A stretch of DNA of 64,000 bases from positions 3,434,001 through 3,498,000 of the forward strand of contig NZ_CP162129.1 in NCBI RefSeq assembly GCF_040834005.1, in the 5' to 3' direction. Source of the stretch: Paenibacillus sp. PL2-23. Its GTDB lineage: Bacteria > Bacillota > Bacilli > Paenibacillales > Paenibacillaceae. A model generated the notes under the pieces. It was not told the DNA's origin. It ran no database searches and worked only from the letters and a program-made list of their open reading frames with translations. Both the position numbers and the translations under genes were made by a program. This document shows positions 18,521-26,786 of this stretch, piece after piece; within the stretch, counting starts at the first letter, position 1, and each line of letters begins with the position of its first letter.

Positions 18521-19786
18521 TTAATGCTCCGTCCAGCTGTCCAGATAGGCGGCCTGCTGAGGCGTCAGCGTATCGATACCGAAGCCAAGCGACTCCAGCT
18601 TCAATCTCGCAACCTGCTCGTCCAGCTCATAAGGCACATTGACGACCTTGTTGCCGATGGCTTGATACTGATCATTGATGAACTTCAAGGACATTGCCTG
18701 CAAGGCAAACGTCATGTCCATAATTTCCGCCGGATGGCCATCGCCCGCCGCCAGATTGACGAGACGTCCCTCCGCCAGCAGATAAATGCTGCGGCCGTCC
18801 TCCAATTGGTACTCCTCGATGTTGCGGCGAACCGTTCGTTTGCCCTTCGACATCGCCTCAAGCTCCACCTTGTTCACTTCTACGTCGAAATGGCCGGCGT
18901 TGGACAGAATCGCGCCGTTCTTCATGACCTTGTAATGCTCGCCGCGAATGACATCGCGGTTGCCCGTCACTGTAACGAAGATGTCGCCCTGCTTGGCCGC
19001 TTCCAGCATCGGCATGACGGCAAAGCCGTCCATGTATGCCTCAACCGCCTTGATCGCGTCGATCTCGGTCACAATAACGTTTGCGCCCATGCCTTTGGCG
19101 CGCATTGCAACACCCTTGCCGCACCAGCCATAGCCTACCACAACAACCGTCTTGCCTGCTACAACCAGGTTTGTCGTACGATTGATGCCGTCGAATACGG
19201 ATTGGCCCGTGCCGTAGCGATTGTCGAACAAATATTTGCAGAAGGCATCATTAACAGCTACCATCGGGAAGCTGAGCGCTCCATCCTTCTCCAGCGCCTT
19301 CAAGCGGATGATGCCCGTTGTTGTCTCCTCCGCGCCGCCGCGCAGGTTGACCGCCATCTCCTTGCTCTCGGAGTGCAGCAGCGTCACGAGATCGCCGCCA
19401 TCGTCGATGAGAAGATCCGGCTTGCATTCCAGCGCCTTCATATTAAGCGCCTTGAATTCCGCAGCCGACGGGTTATATTTGGCGAATACGGTGATGCCGT
19501 CCTCCACCAGCGCTGCACATACGTCATCCTGCGTCGACAGCGGATTGCTGCCTGTAATGGTCACTTCCGCGCCGCCGGCCTGTACGACCTTCGCGAGGTA
19601 AGCCGTCTTCGCCTCCAGATGGAGCGAGATCGCAACCTTCAAGCCCTGGAACGGCTTCTCCGTCTCGAACTGCTCCTTAATCCGGTTAAGCACGGGCATA
19701 TGCGCGCTGGCCCAATCTATCTTTAGATGGCCCTCCGGCGCCAGCGACGGATCTGTAATGATGCTGTTTTGTACTGCGTTTGTCAT
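18521..19786 (-). CDS. ahcY: Adenosylhomocysteinase
   Basis: A 421-residue NAD-dependent S-adenosylhomocysteine hydrolase, which splits SAH into homocysteine and adenosine and so removes the inhibitor made by every SAM-dependent methyltransferase. Visible are ISLHLEAKTAYL, the NAD-binding GYGWCGKG (218-225), SNAGHFDVEV and the C-terminal family end. It lacks the insertion of the eukaryotic and proteobacterial long forms. bshC lies 32 nt upstream on the same strand, so co-transcription is likely; homocysteine can feed the cysteine that BshC uses. No room exists for a SAH riboswitch directly before it. Confidence 0.96.
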   Translation of the reverse strand: MTNAVQNSIITDPSLAPEGHLKIDWASAHMPVLNRIKEQFETEKPFQGLKVAISLHLEAKTAYLAKVVQAGGAEVTITGSNPLSTQDDVCAALVEDGITVFAKYNPSAAEFKALNMKALECKPDLLIDDGGDLVTLLHSESKEMAVNLRGGAEETTTGIIRLKALEKDGALSFPMVAVNDAFCKYLFDNRYGTGQSVFDGINRTTNLVVAGKTVVVVGYGWCGKGVAMRAKGMGANVIVTEIDAIKAVEAYMDGFAVMPMLEAAKQGDIFVTVTGNRDVIRGEHYKVMKNGAILSNAGHFDVEVNKVELEAMSKGKRTVRRNIEEYQLEDGRSIYLLAEGRLVNLAAGDGHPAEIMDMTFALQAMSLKFINDQYQAIGNKVVNVPYELDEQVARLKLESLGFGIDTLTPQQAAYLDSWTEH

Positions 19787-19818
19787 AGTTAAACCTCCAA
19801 TTATGATAACTTTACCAC

Positions 19819-21462
19819 TTATAAGTGAACCGTCTCATGGCCCCCGGTTCTGCTGTAGGGAGCCTCCAACAGCTTCTGCAGCCAGGCATCGCCGTACCGA
19901 TTCCAGTAGATCACCATCGACAGCACGCGCTCCTGCGGCTTGCCAAGCGGCGCGATCGCCGTCGCAATGCGATCGAGCTGACGTAGGGCTGCATCGAACT
20001 GCTTGTGGTTCGCGTCCGTTGTTTTGGCCTCCAGGTAGTCGATCTGCTCCATGATCTTCGCCATGTTCGTTTCGCCCAGCTTAGCCAGACCCGCCTGCAC
20101 CGACGCCGCAAGATCGATGAGCGGCTGATACATCTCCTGGAACGCCGCCTTAACGGCTCCGAACCGCTGCTCGACGTTCAGGCTGTCCTGCTGCTTGAGC
20201 CATGCCTCCTTCCGCGCCTCCATACGTTCAAGCACATCCGCGAGCTCCAGCTCGTATTTCGTCATATTTTTGGCGATTGTGCCTTCAATCAACGTATAGG
20301 ACATGCGAGGCACCAGGATAGGCATCTCCATATCCAGCTTGCGGAACGCTTCGCCAGTCAGCGCCCAGTAAGCAATTTCACCAGGGCCCAGCACGGTGCC
20401 GAGCACGGGGAACAAATAGTCCTGCATGATCGGTCTGCTCAGCACATTATTGCTGAGCAGCTCCGGCTGCTGCTCCGCGATGTGCAGAAGCTCCTCCTTG
20501 GACCACATGGAGTGGCCTCTGCGGTCCTGGAACCCCGTCTCATTCTTGTACAGCAGCGTCCGCTCGCCGCCCCGCTCCGGATGGAACAGGAACAGGTTCG
20601 CGCTGCCTGGCGTTACCTCTGCCTGCAGGGAATACCCGAAGGACTGGATGTGTGCCGCCGTAGCCGCATACGCCTTCTCCAGCTCGTCATTCCGAAGCAG
20701 CAGCGTGCGGAACATAGGGGACTCCAGCTCCCGCAGGGAACGATCGTCTGCGTCAATCAGGACGAGCCCCTCCGAGCCGAACAAATAACCCAGCAGACCT
20801 GCGAACAAGTCGCTGAGCGAGCCGGACCTGCTAGACAACTCCGACAGCTTCTCCAGCACGCTCGGCTTGAACTCGGATGACGGCAGCGCCTCATCCAGCT
20901 CGCGCAGCAGCCCGTCCCATGCCTCGCTTTCGATGCGCGTGGCGCTGACGGAAGCCCGCGGTCCTTCCGGACGGGTTACGGCCAGCTTCCGAAGCTCCTG
21001 CTCTGCTGTCACAACATATGCGTGATTCGCCTCGTCCCAGTCATGATCCTCGCCCGCAATCCAGAACACGGGCACAACGTCGCGCCCCAGCTGCTCAGCC
21101 GCCGATTTGGCCGCTTGAATGATGGATACCGCCTTATGGATGACAAGCAGCGGACCTGTCAACAGGCCTGCCTGCTGTCCGCCAATGACGACGGGAGCGC
21201 CCTGCGCGATTCGGTCGATGGAGGCCATGACTTCGTTGGATGCCCCTAAGCGCCCGTTATAGGCGCGAAGAACCTCCGCAAGCTTGCTCTTGTCCGCACG
21301 CAGAGCGGAGCGCTCCTCCAGTGCAAGGAGCCGTCTCTCCCAATCCTGACGGCTGCCGGAATAATAGCCGTACAACGCCGCAATCCGGTCATCCGATTGC
21401 TTCATATAAGCTTCCGTCAAAGGCTGAGCGATAGGTAGTTGGTACGATTCTTTCGTGAGCAT
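19819..21462 (-). CDS. bshC: Bacillithiol biosynthesis cysteine-adding enzyme BshC
   Basis: A 547-residue protein of the BshC family, proposed to add cysteine to GlcN-malate in the last step of bacillithiol synthesis, the main low-molecular-weight thiol of Bacillales. It has the family features VIGGQQAGLLTGPLLVIHKA near residues 92-111, FWIAGEDHDWDEANHAY, PGEIAYWALTGEAFRKL and a long helical C-terminal part (ADVLERMEARKEAWLKQQD). The ATG at 21462 has GGAGG upstream. In Bacillus subtilis bshC adjoins mraZ; here ahcY and a DUF4349 gene lie between. Confidence 0.94.
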   Translation of the reverse strand: MLTKESYQLPIAQPLTEAYMKQSDDRIAALYGYYSGSRQDWERRLLALEERSALRADKSKLAEVLRAYNGRLGASNEVMASIDRIAQGAPVVIGGQQAGLLTGPLLVIHKAVSIIQAAKSAAEQLGRDVVPVFWIAGEDHDWDEANHAYVVTAEQELRKLAVTRPEGPRASVSATRIESEAWDGLLRELDEALPSSEFKPSVLEKLSELSSRSGSLSDLFAGLLGYLFGSEGLVLIDADDRSLRELESPMFRTLLLRNDELEKAYAATAAHIQSFGYSLQAEVTPGSANLFLFHPERGGERTLLYKNETGFQDRRGHSMWSKEELLHIAEQQPELLSNNVLSRPIMQDYLFPVLGTVLGPGEIAYWALTGEAFRKLDMEMPILVPRMSYTLIEGTIAKNMTKYELELADVLERMEARKEAWLKQQDSLNVEQRFGAVKAAFQEMYQPLIDLAASVQAGLAKLGETNMAKIMEQIDYLEAKTTDANHKQFDAALRQLDRIATAIAPLGKPQERVLSMVIYWNRYGDAWLQKLLEAPYSRTGGHETVHL

Positions 21463-21565
21463 GCTGCCCTCGCCTCCCGAATGGATCTATGTAAGTATGT
21501 ATGGAAATGAAAAGCTATGCCACAGCCATTGTACACAAAGAAGAAGTCGCCAGTCAAAGCAAAAC

Positions 21566-21584
21566 GCCCCTATATGGGAGGGGC
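21566..21584 (-). terminator. Possible terminator after the DUF3397 gene
   Basis: A short GC-rich stem (GCCCCT / AGGGGC, 7-nt loop), followed on the minus strand by GTTTTGCTTT. It lies 22 nt after the DUF3397 stop and about 100 nt before the bshC start. The stem is short and the T-run broken, so activity is uncertain. Confidence 0.5.
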
Positions 21585-21605
21585 GCTGTCGATATGCTTC
21601 AATCG

Positions 21606-22004
21606 TTAGGCGACGGTAAACACAATTCTGCCAAGCAATATGATCATAAATACCAGGTAGAGCGCCGCCATAGCTACAAAGCTGATGCGCCACACCGCCC
21701 TGAACACGCGCTTCACATCGACGCTGCCCCGCTTGCGGAACTGCGCGTTGCCGATGAGCCCGCCGCCCAGCACAAGGACAAGCAGGATGCCATATAAACC
21801 GAACGCGCTGTCGAACAGCATATTGAACAGCGCAGCCACGCACAGAATAAAAAAAGCGTTCGATACGTCTATGGCCATAAGCAGCGCTTTTTTTCGGTTA
21901 TGTATAATGGCGCCGTAGCCGATCAGAACAATTGCAAAGGGCAGGATCGGAATAAGCGCGATAATCGCATACAGCTTCTCAATGCTATCCCATAATACCC
22001 CCAT
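21606..22004 (-). CDS. DUF3397 family membrane protein
   Basis: A 132-residue protein with four hydrophobic segments (about 10-30, 41-60, 64-83 and 108-130), separated by short basic loops (HNRKKA; QFRKRGSVDVKR). Length, topology and position next to bshC and panE match the DUF3397 family of Bacillales, whose function is unknown. The ATG at 22004 has AAGGTGG about 7 nt upstream. It starts 20 nt after panE ends and probably shares its transcript. Confidence 0.8.
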   Translation of the reverse strand: MGVLWDSIEKLYAIIALIPILPFAIVLIGYGAIIHNRKKALLMAIDVSNAFFILCVAALFNMLFDSAFGLYGILLVLVLGGGLIGNAQFRKRGSVDVKRVFRAVWRISFVAMAALYLVFMIILLGRIVFTVA

Positions 22005-22024
22005 GCACGACCACCTTTCATCCG

Positions 22025-22987
22025 TCAGTTATAAGCTTGAATCATTGTTGTCACAGCGTCATTCAGAGGCGACCTCATGCCGCGCTCCCTCGCAAGCCTG
22101 CTGACCGCGCCGTTAATGGCCTCAATCTCCGTCGGCCTGGCGGCTCGCACATCTGCCAGCATGGAGGATACGTTGCACGCCGTCCTCCGGCACACCTCCA
22201 GGATCCCATCCCAGCTGCCCGAATTAGGCTTCATTCCCGCCGCAGTCAAGATACCGTACGTTTCCTGGTACAGCGCTTCCATCAGCGCATATCGTCTTCT
22301 GTCGTTCGGCAGCTCGCCGTTCAAGCAGTCGAATAGGGCTGTCAAGGGATTAATGACCGCGTTAATCAGAAGCTTCTGGAAAATGCGATCCTCCATGTCA
22401 TTCGACAGGAATGTCTCGAATCCTGCCTTCCGCAGCGTTTCAAGCAACATTTTTTGAGCTTTCTCACTGATTTCGCCATCTCCTGCGCCATTCTCCGCCT
22501 TCTGGGCAATCCATAGGCCGCCGGAGCCTGTATGACGGACCGTACGCTCGTCCTCGCGTTTGGCGCCAGACGTCGTAACGGAAGCATACAGGGGTACTCC
22601 AGGCAGACCCTCAGCCAGCTTCTCCAAATGGCCCAATCCATTCTGCAGGCAGACTATGCCCGCTATCGCGCCTTGCCCTGAGACCATAGCCAGCCCGCGG
22701 AGCCGGCTGATCAGCTCCTCCCCGATGGCCGACTGCTTCACGGCAAGCACAACCCAACTGTCTCCTCGACCGTCTGCTCGATCACAAGCAACCTCAGGCC
22801 CCAGCCATTGGACAGCGGGCCGCTGCACCGTCTCGCCGCTCTCGTCCAGGAGCGTCAGCCCCTTCGCTTCGATAAGCCTGCACTGCCGCTCCGTTCTCGT
22901 CCAGAGCTTAACATCGGCCCCTGACGCGGCAAGCTTGGCCGCAAGCAGCAGCCCCAATGCGCCGCCCCCTATAATCTCCATTCTCAT
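22025..22987 (-). CDS. panE: 2-dehydropantoate 2-reductase (ketopantoate reductase)
   Basis: A 320-residue NADPH-dependent reductase of the PanE/ApbA family that makes pantoate for coenzyme A. The Rossmann motif GGGALG lies at 7-12, followed by VLAVKQSAIGEEL, LQNGLGH and the helical C-terminal domain with KLLINAVINPLTALF, which contains the catalytic lysine and asparagine of the family. Several ATG codons cluster at the start; 22987 fits best with GGTG 7 nt upstream, while one two codons earlier is possible. The position matches the ylbQ-bshC region of B. subtilis. Confidence 0.9.
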   Translation of the reverse strand: MRMEIIGGGALGLLLAAKLAASGADVKLWTRTERQCRLIEAKGLTLLDESGETVQRPAVQWLGPEVACDRADGRGDSWVVLAVKQSAIGEELISRLRGLAMVSGQGAIAGIVCLQNGLGHLEKLAEGLPGVPLYASVTTSGAKREDERTVRHTGSGGLWIAQKAENGAGDGEISEKAQKMLLETLRKAGFETFLSNDMEDRIFQKLLINAVINPLTALFDCLNGELPNDRRRYALMEALYQETYGILTAAGMKPNSGSWDGILEVCRRTACNVSSMLADVRAARPTEIEAINGAVSRLARERGMRSPLNDAVTTMIQAYN

Positions 22988-23042
22988 GCTCATTCACCGT
23001 CCATTCGTTCTTCATTCGTATTATACACTGTCCAGCGCAGCA

Positions 23043-23076
23043 AAGAACCCCGCCAGCTTTCCATTGGCGGGGTTCC
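23043..23076 (-). terminator. Hairpin terminator after rsfA
   Basis: An 11-bp perfect stem (GAACCCCGCCA / TGGCGGGGTTC) with a 9-nt loop between the end of rsfA and the start of panE. On the minus strand it is followed by TTCTTTG, a modest T-run. It should separate the rsfA transcript from panE, at least partly. Confidence 0.7.
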
Positions 23077-23141
23077 TCATCCTAGCGTGTATATCGGAAC
23101 TGCGGTAGATTGCGGGATAAGCGACAGCTTAGCGCGCAAGG

Positions 23142-23792
23142 CTATTCAATACGTTCCAGGTTGCCATTCGCGTCCATCTTGAAGCGCGGCTTGGCTTCCT
23201 CTTCATTCGATAATACCGTGAGTCGTCTGGCGCGGTCCATAATCTGAATCAGCGTCTTGTAATCATCATTAACGGCATGGTAGTCTGTCTGCGCGCTGTT
23301 CACTTCCTTGGTCAGTCTCTCATTCTCGCTGCGCAGCCGGTGAAGCTCCTCTTCCTTGTCTTTTAATTCCTTCTCGAACAGCTTGATCTGTCTCGCCAAA
23401 TCCTGATAGGTCGTTTTCCATCCACGCAAATAACGGATTACCGCGTCGACGGACAGCCCCTCATCCAGGGAGCCGGCATCCTGCTTGAACGTCCTCTCTT
23501 CCGTGTCATACACGGCGAGTGATGAAACCTGGGACGTCGGGGCAACGGTCTGCTTCTTCAAATAATTCCGCTTCTGGCGCTGCTGCTTCGCGATTTGAAT
23601 CGCATCCTCATATCGCTTGCGAACACAGCTGTTCCAGCGGAAGCCGCATGCTGCGGAGGTCCTTCCAATTCTTTCGCCCACTTCCTCGAATGCGGCGAGC
23701 TGCGTGCTTCCTTCACGGATATGGCGCAGCGTTACTTCAGCCAGAATGAGGTCGTCGTCCGGGCTCCACGCGTCTTGTCTTACTGCTGTCAT
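23142..23792 (-). CDS. rsfA: RsfA family transcription factor
   Basis: A 216-residue regulator with an N-terminal Myb/SANT-like DNA-binding domain (about 1-60, DAWSPDDDLILAEVTLRHIREG, GRTSAACGFRWNSCVRKRY), a basic stretch (KQQRQKRNYLKKQ) and a C-terminal coiled coil (KLFEKELKDKEEELHRLRSE). This is the layout of RsfA/YlbO, a forespore-specific regulator under sigma-F in B. subtilis that tunes sigma-G-dependent genes. No convincing promoter was identified upstream by eye. It is the far end of the conserved rsfA-panE-bshC-mraZ neighbourhood. Confidence 0.88.
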   Translation of the reverse strand: MTAVRQDAWSPDDDLILAEVTLRHIREGSTQLAAFEEVGERIGRTSAACGFRWNSCVRKRYEDAIQIAKQQRQKRNYLKKQTVAPTSQVSSLAVYDTEERTFKQDAGSLDEGLSVDAVIRYLRGWKTTYQDLARQIKLFEKELKDKEEELHRLRSENERLTKEVNSAQTDYHAVNDDYKTLIQIMDRARRLTVLSNEEEAKPRFKMDANGNLERIE

Positions 23793-23986
23793 GCAATCAA
23801 AACCTCCTAACGTAAAAGGCGCTTACTTATCACTATGCTCTTGGTAGAGTTCATAGAATCTATTGGATAGTAATTTGTATATCCATTTTTTTGCGACCTC
23901 ATACATGATTCGGAGGATTCATGAGCAAACTGTAAAAGAACTCCGCCTTTCAGTCAAAAAGTTTGCGATTTCGTCACGGATTTTAG

Positions 23987-24015
23987 TTTACACTGCCATG
24001 GGCAAACGCTATAAT
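23987..24015 (+). promoter_or_regulatory. Sigma-A type promoter for the DUF2626 gene
   Basis: TTTACA and a perfect TATAAT are separated by exactly 17 nt, followed 44 nt later by the start codon. This is one of the clearest vegetative promoters in the window. Confidence 0.82.
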
Positions 24016-24058
24016 GAAATTTAGAAAATCGGCGCTGGGTTAAAAAGGGGGATGTATC

Positions 24059-24295
24059 ATGGCACGCATGTATCGAGTACTTGGCTTCTGGTGCTTAGTG
24101 ATCGGACTGATGGCTTTCGCAGGCCACATGACGGAATTCGCGCTGCTCTTCTTCGCGCAAGCTGTCGCGTTCGTATTTTTAGGCTACTTGAACTTCTCCG
24201 AGAGAACATACATAATGATGTTCTGGGGATATATGGCGATTTCATTCGTAGGCTTTACCTATTGGTCAGTCTTCAAGATGGACTTGCCATTCTAG
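24059..24295 (+). CDS. DUF2626 family small membrane protein
   Basis: A 78-residue protein made almost entirely of three membrane segments (LGFWCLVIGLMAFAGHM; LLFFAQAVAFVFLGYLNF; MMFWGYMAISFVGFTYW). It matches the DUF2626 family (YqgY type) conserved in Bacillales, with unknown function. It has its own good promoter, AAGGGGG 7 nt before the ATG and its own terminator, so it is a single-gene unit between rsfA and the MidA-like gene. Confidence 0.86.
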   Translation: MARMYRVLGFWCLVIGLMAFAGHMTEFALLFFAQAVAFVFLGYLNFSERTYIMMFWGYMAISFVGFTYWSVFKMDLPF

Positions 24296-24309
24296 AAACC
24301 AATAGCATA

Positions 24310-24351
24310 AGGCTGTCACCGCTTGAAGCAACAAGCGGCGGCAGCCTTTTT
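24310..24351 (+). terminator. Intrinsic terminator after the DUF2626 gene
   Basis: An imperfect stem of about 16 bp (AGGCTGTCACCGCTTG with CAAGCGGCGGCAGCCT) followed by TTTTTC. It abuts the stop codon of the converging methyltransferase gene and may serve both directions. Confidence 0.85.
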
Positions 24352-25530
24352 CTATCCCGTCTTATTCATCTCCAGTATCATCACCTTAAAGCTTTCGCTC
24401 ATGCCGTCGCTTAGCAGCAGCTGTCTGACGGCCCGATTACGCCTCGCCCCCACGCTGAAGGGGTCCCTCCCGTCATGCTCCACGAGCAGCTCCAGCACGC
24501 CTTGATCCATCAGGAACCGCTTCTGGGTATCGTAGTAGATGGCCTGGAAGCCGGCCTCCTCCGCGCATGCTTTGACGAAATCGAAGGCGACATGGGCGGT
24601 AATATCTCTTTGGCCCGGCCGGTCGAAGGGCTGATCGCCCCCCTGATGCCTGGCATAGGTCATCAGAGTGCCCTCCATCCGATGCTCTCCCGCATATTCG
24701 GGAGCGGCATGCCCATAGTCCAAGATGGCGATTCGCACTGTGCTGCCCGCGCACCAATTCCCAAGCTGAGCAAGCCAATCGTTAACGCCTGGACAAACCT
24801 CCGTGATCTGACCCTCGCGGAGCTCTACGCCGTCCCGCTTCAGCCAATGCGCCAGCCGTGGATCGGACAATGGCATCCGGGAGTATACAAAGCTCCCGTC
24901 GGGAAGAATAGCGACGCCCAGCTCCACCAGCTGGCCGTCCTTGCGCTGTATGCGGCTCACAGGGAACGCATCCAGCAGCTCATTGGCAATGAGCAGCGCG
25001 GGCCGTTCGTTAAGCCATTGCCGTATGCCGAAGGAGCTTAGCGCGTCAGTATTCAGCACAAAGGGCGGCTCGCTGAGCTCCAGCGCCATCATAGCTGCCT
25101 TCGCAGCGGCCGCGTGTCCGGAATGATTCTCGATAAGCAGCTGCCGATGCCAAGGCTTCGCGTCCAGCTCCCGGCAGAAGGCGGCGATTTGAGCTGATAA
25201 TACGCCCGTTCCCGCGCCCCATTCCACAATAGATATGGACTGCCCATGCAGCTGGCTGTAGCGATGGGCGCAGCCCGCAAGCAGGCGCCCCATGATATCT
25301 CCAATTGCGGAGCTGGTATAGAAATCCCCGCCCTTGCCGACCCTTGCGGCGCCAGTCCGATAATAACCGAATTCGCTGTCATAAAGACAAGCCTCCATAT
25401 ATTTCCGGAAAGGAATAGACGGCACCGCCAGCTCCTTGCCGTCATCATCCAAGACAATGCCGGATGAAGGGGATTGCCCGATTATAGCCTTCAGCTTTTT
25501 CGCCAGAGGAGTGTCCGTATCGTAAGACAT
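24352..25530 (-). CDS. SAM-dependent methyltransferase, MidA/DUF185 family
   Basis: A 392-residue protein with the class I methyltransferase fold of the MidA/NDUFAF7 family. The N-terminal signature PFRKYMEACLYDSEFGYY and GGDFYTSSAIG precede the SAM motif VEWGAGTGVLSAQ, then ANELLDAFPVSR, typical of this family. In mitochondria NDUFAF7 methylates an arginine in complex I; the bacterial substrate is unknown. Start ATG 25530 with AAGGATG about 8 nt upstream. It converges with the DUF2626 gene and diverges from the next gene, so it is a single-gene unit. Confidence 0.88.
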   Translation of the reverse strand: MSYDTDTPLAKKLKAIIGQSPSSGIVLDDDGKELAVPSIPFRKYMEACLYDSEFGYYRTGAARVGKGGDFYTSSAIGDIMGRLLAGCAHRYSQLHGQSISIVEWGAGTGVLSAQIAAFCRELDAKPWHRQLLIENHSGHAAAAKAAMMALELSEPPFVLNTDALSSFGIRQWLNERPALLIANELLDAFPVSRIQRKDGQLVELGVAILPDGSFVYSRMPLSDPRLAHWLKRDGVELREGQITEVCPGVNDWLAQLGNWCAGSTVRIAILDYGHAAPEYAGEHRMEGTLMTYARHQGGDQPFDRPGQRDITAHVAFDFVKACAEEAGFQAIYYDTQKRFLMDQGVLELLVEHDGRDPFSVGARRNRAVRQLLLSDGMSESFKVMILEMNKTG

Positions 25531-25605
25531 AAGCTTTCATCCTTTTCCAAATGTAAGATATAATAGAATTGGCTTCCGCATACACTAGTTGCTGAGGAGG
25601 GGAGG

Positions 25606-26712
25606 ATGCCATTGACGGAGAGCCATACTCGCGCGCGAGCGTCGGCCGCAATCCTAATCGCGTTGTTAAGCGCCTTGCTGCTCATGCGATTGCCCGCATT
25701 TGCGGAAGGAACCGCACCAGCCCAAGACGACGTGCATACCTTGCTCGAAAGAAGCTTGTCTGTGGTGGAGCTCGACAAGGAAATAAGCCGAATTGCGGCA
25801 GAGAAGCAAGCCTTGCTGGGCACCATGTCAGAAACAGAGCAGCTTCTCGTCGAGCGGGAGCTTGCCATTGAGGAGCAACGGGAGCAAGCAGGCCAAGTGC
25901 TTCGCTCTTATTATATGGGTGAGCGGGATCTGCTCTATCTCTCGCTGCTGGCTTCGGATTCCTGGTCGAAGCTGTTCAGCCTGCTGGACTACATAGATAT
26001 TATTATTTCGCAAGACAAGCATACCTTGAACGCCTATATCCAGCAATCCCGGGCTCTGCAGGAGCAATACGCGGAGCTTGAGGGCAGACAGCTTGACCTC
26101 ATTGCGCTGGAGGAGAGGCTTAAGCTGCAGCGCGAACGCGTCATTGCGCTTGAGGCCCAGCTGGAGGATGAGCTGCGCGGACGATCCGACAGGGACCGGC
26201 TTCGACTGTTAATCCAGGAGCTGACCGGCTTCTGGGAAAGGGAAGGGCTGACCGAGGTGAAGGCTTATTTCCAGGCTCTGTCGCAAGCGATGGGGAAGCT
26301 GCCTGGCTGGATCCAAGACAACAAGGATTTGATGGAGATCAAGGGCTTTCAATATACGATTACCGTCCCGGAGGATCGCCTGAACGAATTTCTGCGCGAG
26401 CAGGATGAGCGGTTCAATTATTTCTCCTTCCAGTTCGAGGATGGCAAGATTACGGCGCACGGCAAGCGAGACGATATCGAAATCAGCATCAGCGGCCGCT
26501 ATAGTCTGATTGAAAAACCGAAAAACGGGATTATATTCCATGTTGAGGAGCTGATCTTCAATGGGTTCGCTCTGCCGGATACAACACGAGCCGCCTTGGA
26601 GGAGGAATTTGACCTGGGGTTCTATCCCGGTCTCATTACCAGCTTCCTCAAAGCCAATGACGTGACCGTCAAGGAAGGAGAGCTCACGATTAAGCTGAGT
26701 GTTGCCTTGTGA
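25606..26712 (+). CDS. Secreted coiled-coil protein of unknown function
   Basis: A 368-residue protein with a signal peptide or N-terminal anchor (AAILIALLSALLLMRLPAFA, cleavage near residue 33). A long predicted coiled coil follows (about 45-210, SVVELDKEISRIAAEKQALL, VERELAIEEQREQAGQVLRS), which resembles the N-terminal coiled coil of PcsB/CwlO-type peptidoglycan hydrolases, including MGERDLLYLSLLASDSWSKL. The C-terminal third (about 240-368) is a globular beta-rich domain (FQYTITVPEDRLNEFLREQD, AHGKRDDIEISISGRYSL) that is not a recognised NlpC/P60 or peptidase domain; no catalytic Cys-His pair is visible. Tight GAGGAGG precedes the ATG. A wall-related scaffold role is only a guess. Confidence 0.8.
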   Translation: MPLTESHTRARASAAILIALLSALLLMRLPAFAEGTAPAQDDVHTLLERSLSVVELDKEISRIAAEKQALLGTMSETEQLLVERELAIEEQREQAGQVLRSYYMGERDLLYLSLLASDSWSKLFSLLDYIDIIISQDKHTLNAYIQQSRALQEQYAELEGRQLDLIALEERLKLQRERVIALEAQLEDELRGRSDRDRLRLLIQELTGFWEREGLTEVKAYFQALSQAMGKLPGWIQDNKDLMEIKGFQYTITVPEDRLNEFLREQDERFNYFSFQFEDGKITAHGKRDDIEISISGRYSLIEKPKNGIIFHVEELIFNGFALPDTTRAALEEEFDLGFYPGLITSFLKANDVTVKEGELTIKLSVAL

Positions 26713-26755
26713 CGAATCCCAGAAGCGATACAGGCGCGCATAGGAACAAAGAGAG

Positions 26756-26784
26756 AAAAAGGATGGCGGCAGCCAGCCTTTTTT
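26756..26784. terminator. Bidirectional terminator between converging genes
   Basis: An 11-bp stem with one mismatch (AAAAGGATGGC / GCCAGCCTTTT), a 4-nt loop, an A-run before and a T-run after. It lies between the converging stops at 26712 and 26787 and fits both strands. Confidence 0.8.
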
Positions 26785-26786
26785 GG

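Noticed and set aside
18434-19726. A 430-codon plus-strand frame opposite ahcY.
   Set aside because: It is antisense to a clearly real gene, has no recognisable domain, and its composition reflects ahcY codon usage in reverse.
19787-19818. SAH riboswitch before ahcY.
   Set aside because: Only 32 nt separate bshC and ahcY, too short for the known SAH riboswitch folds.
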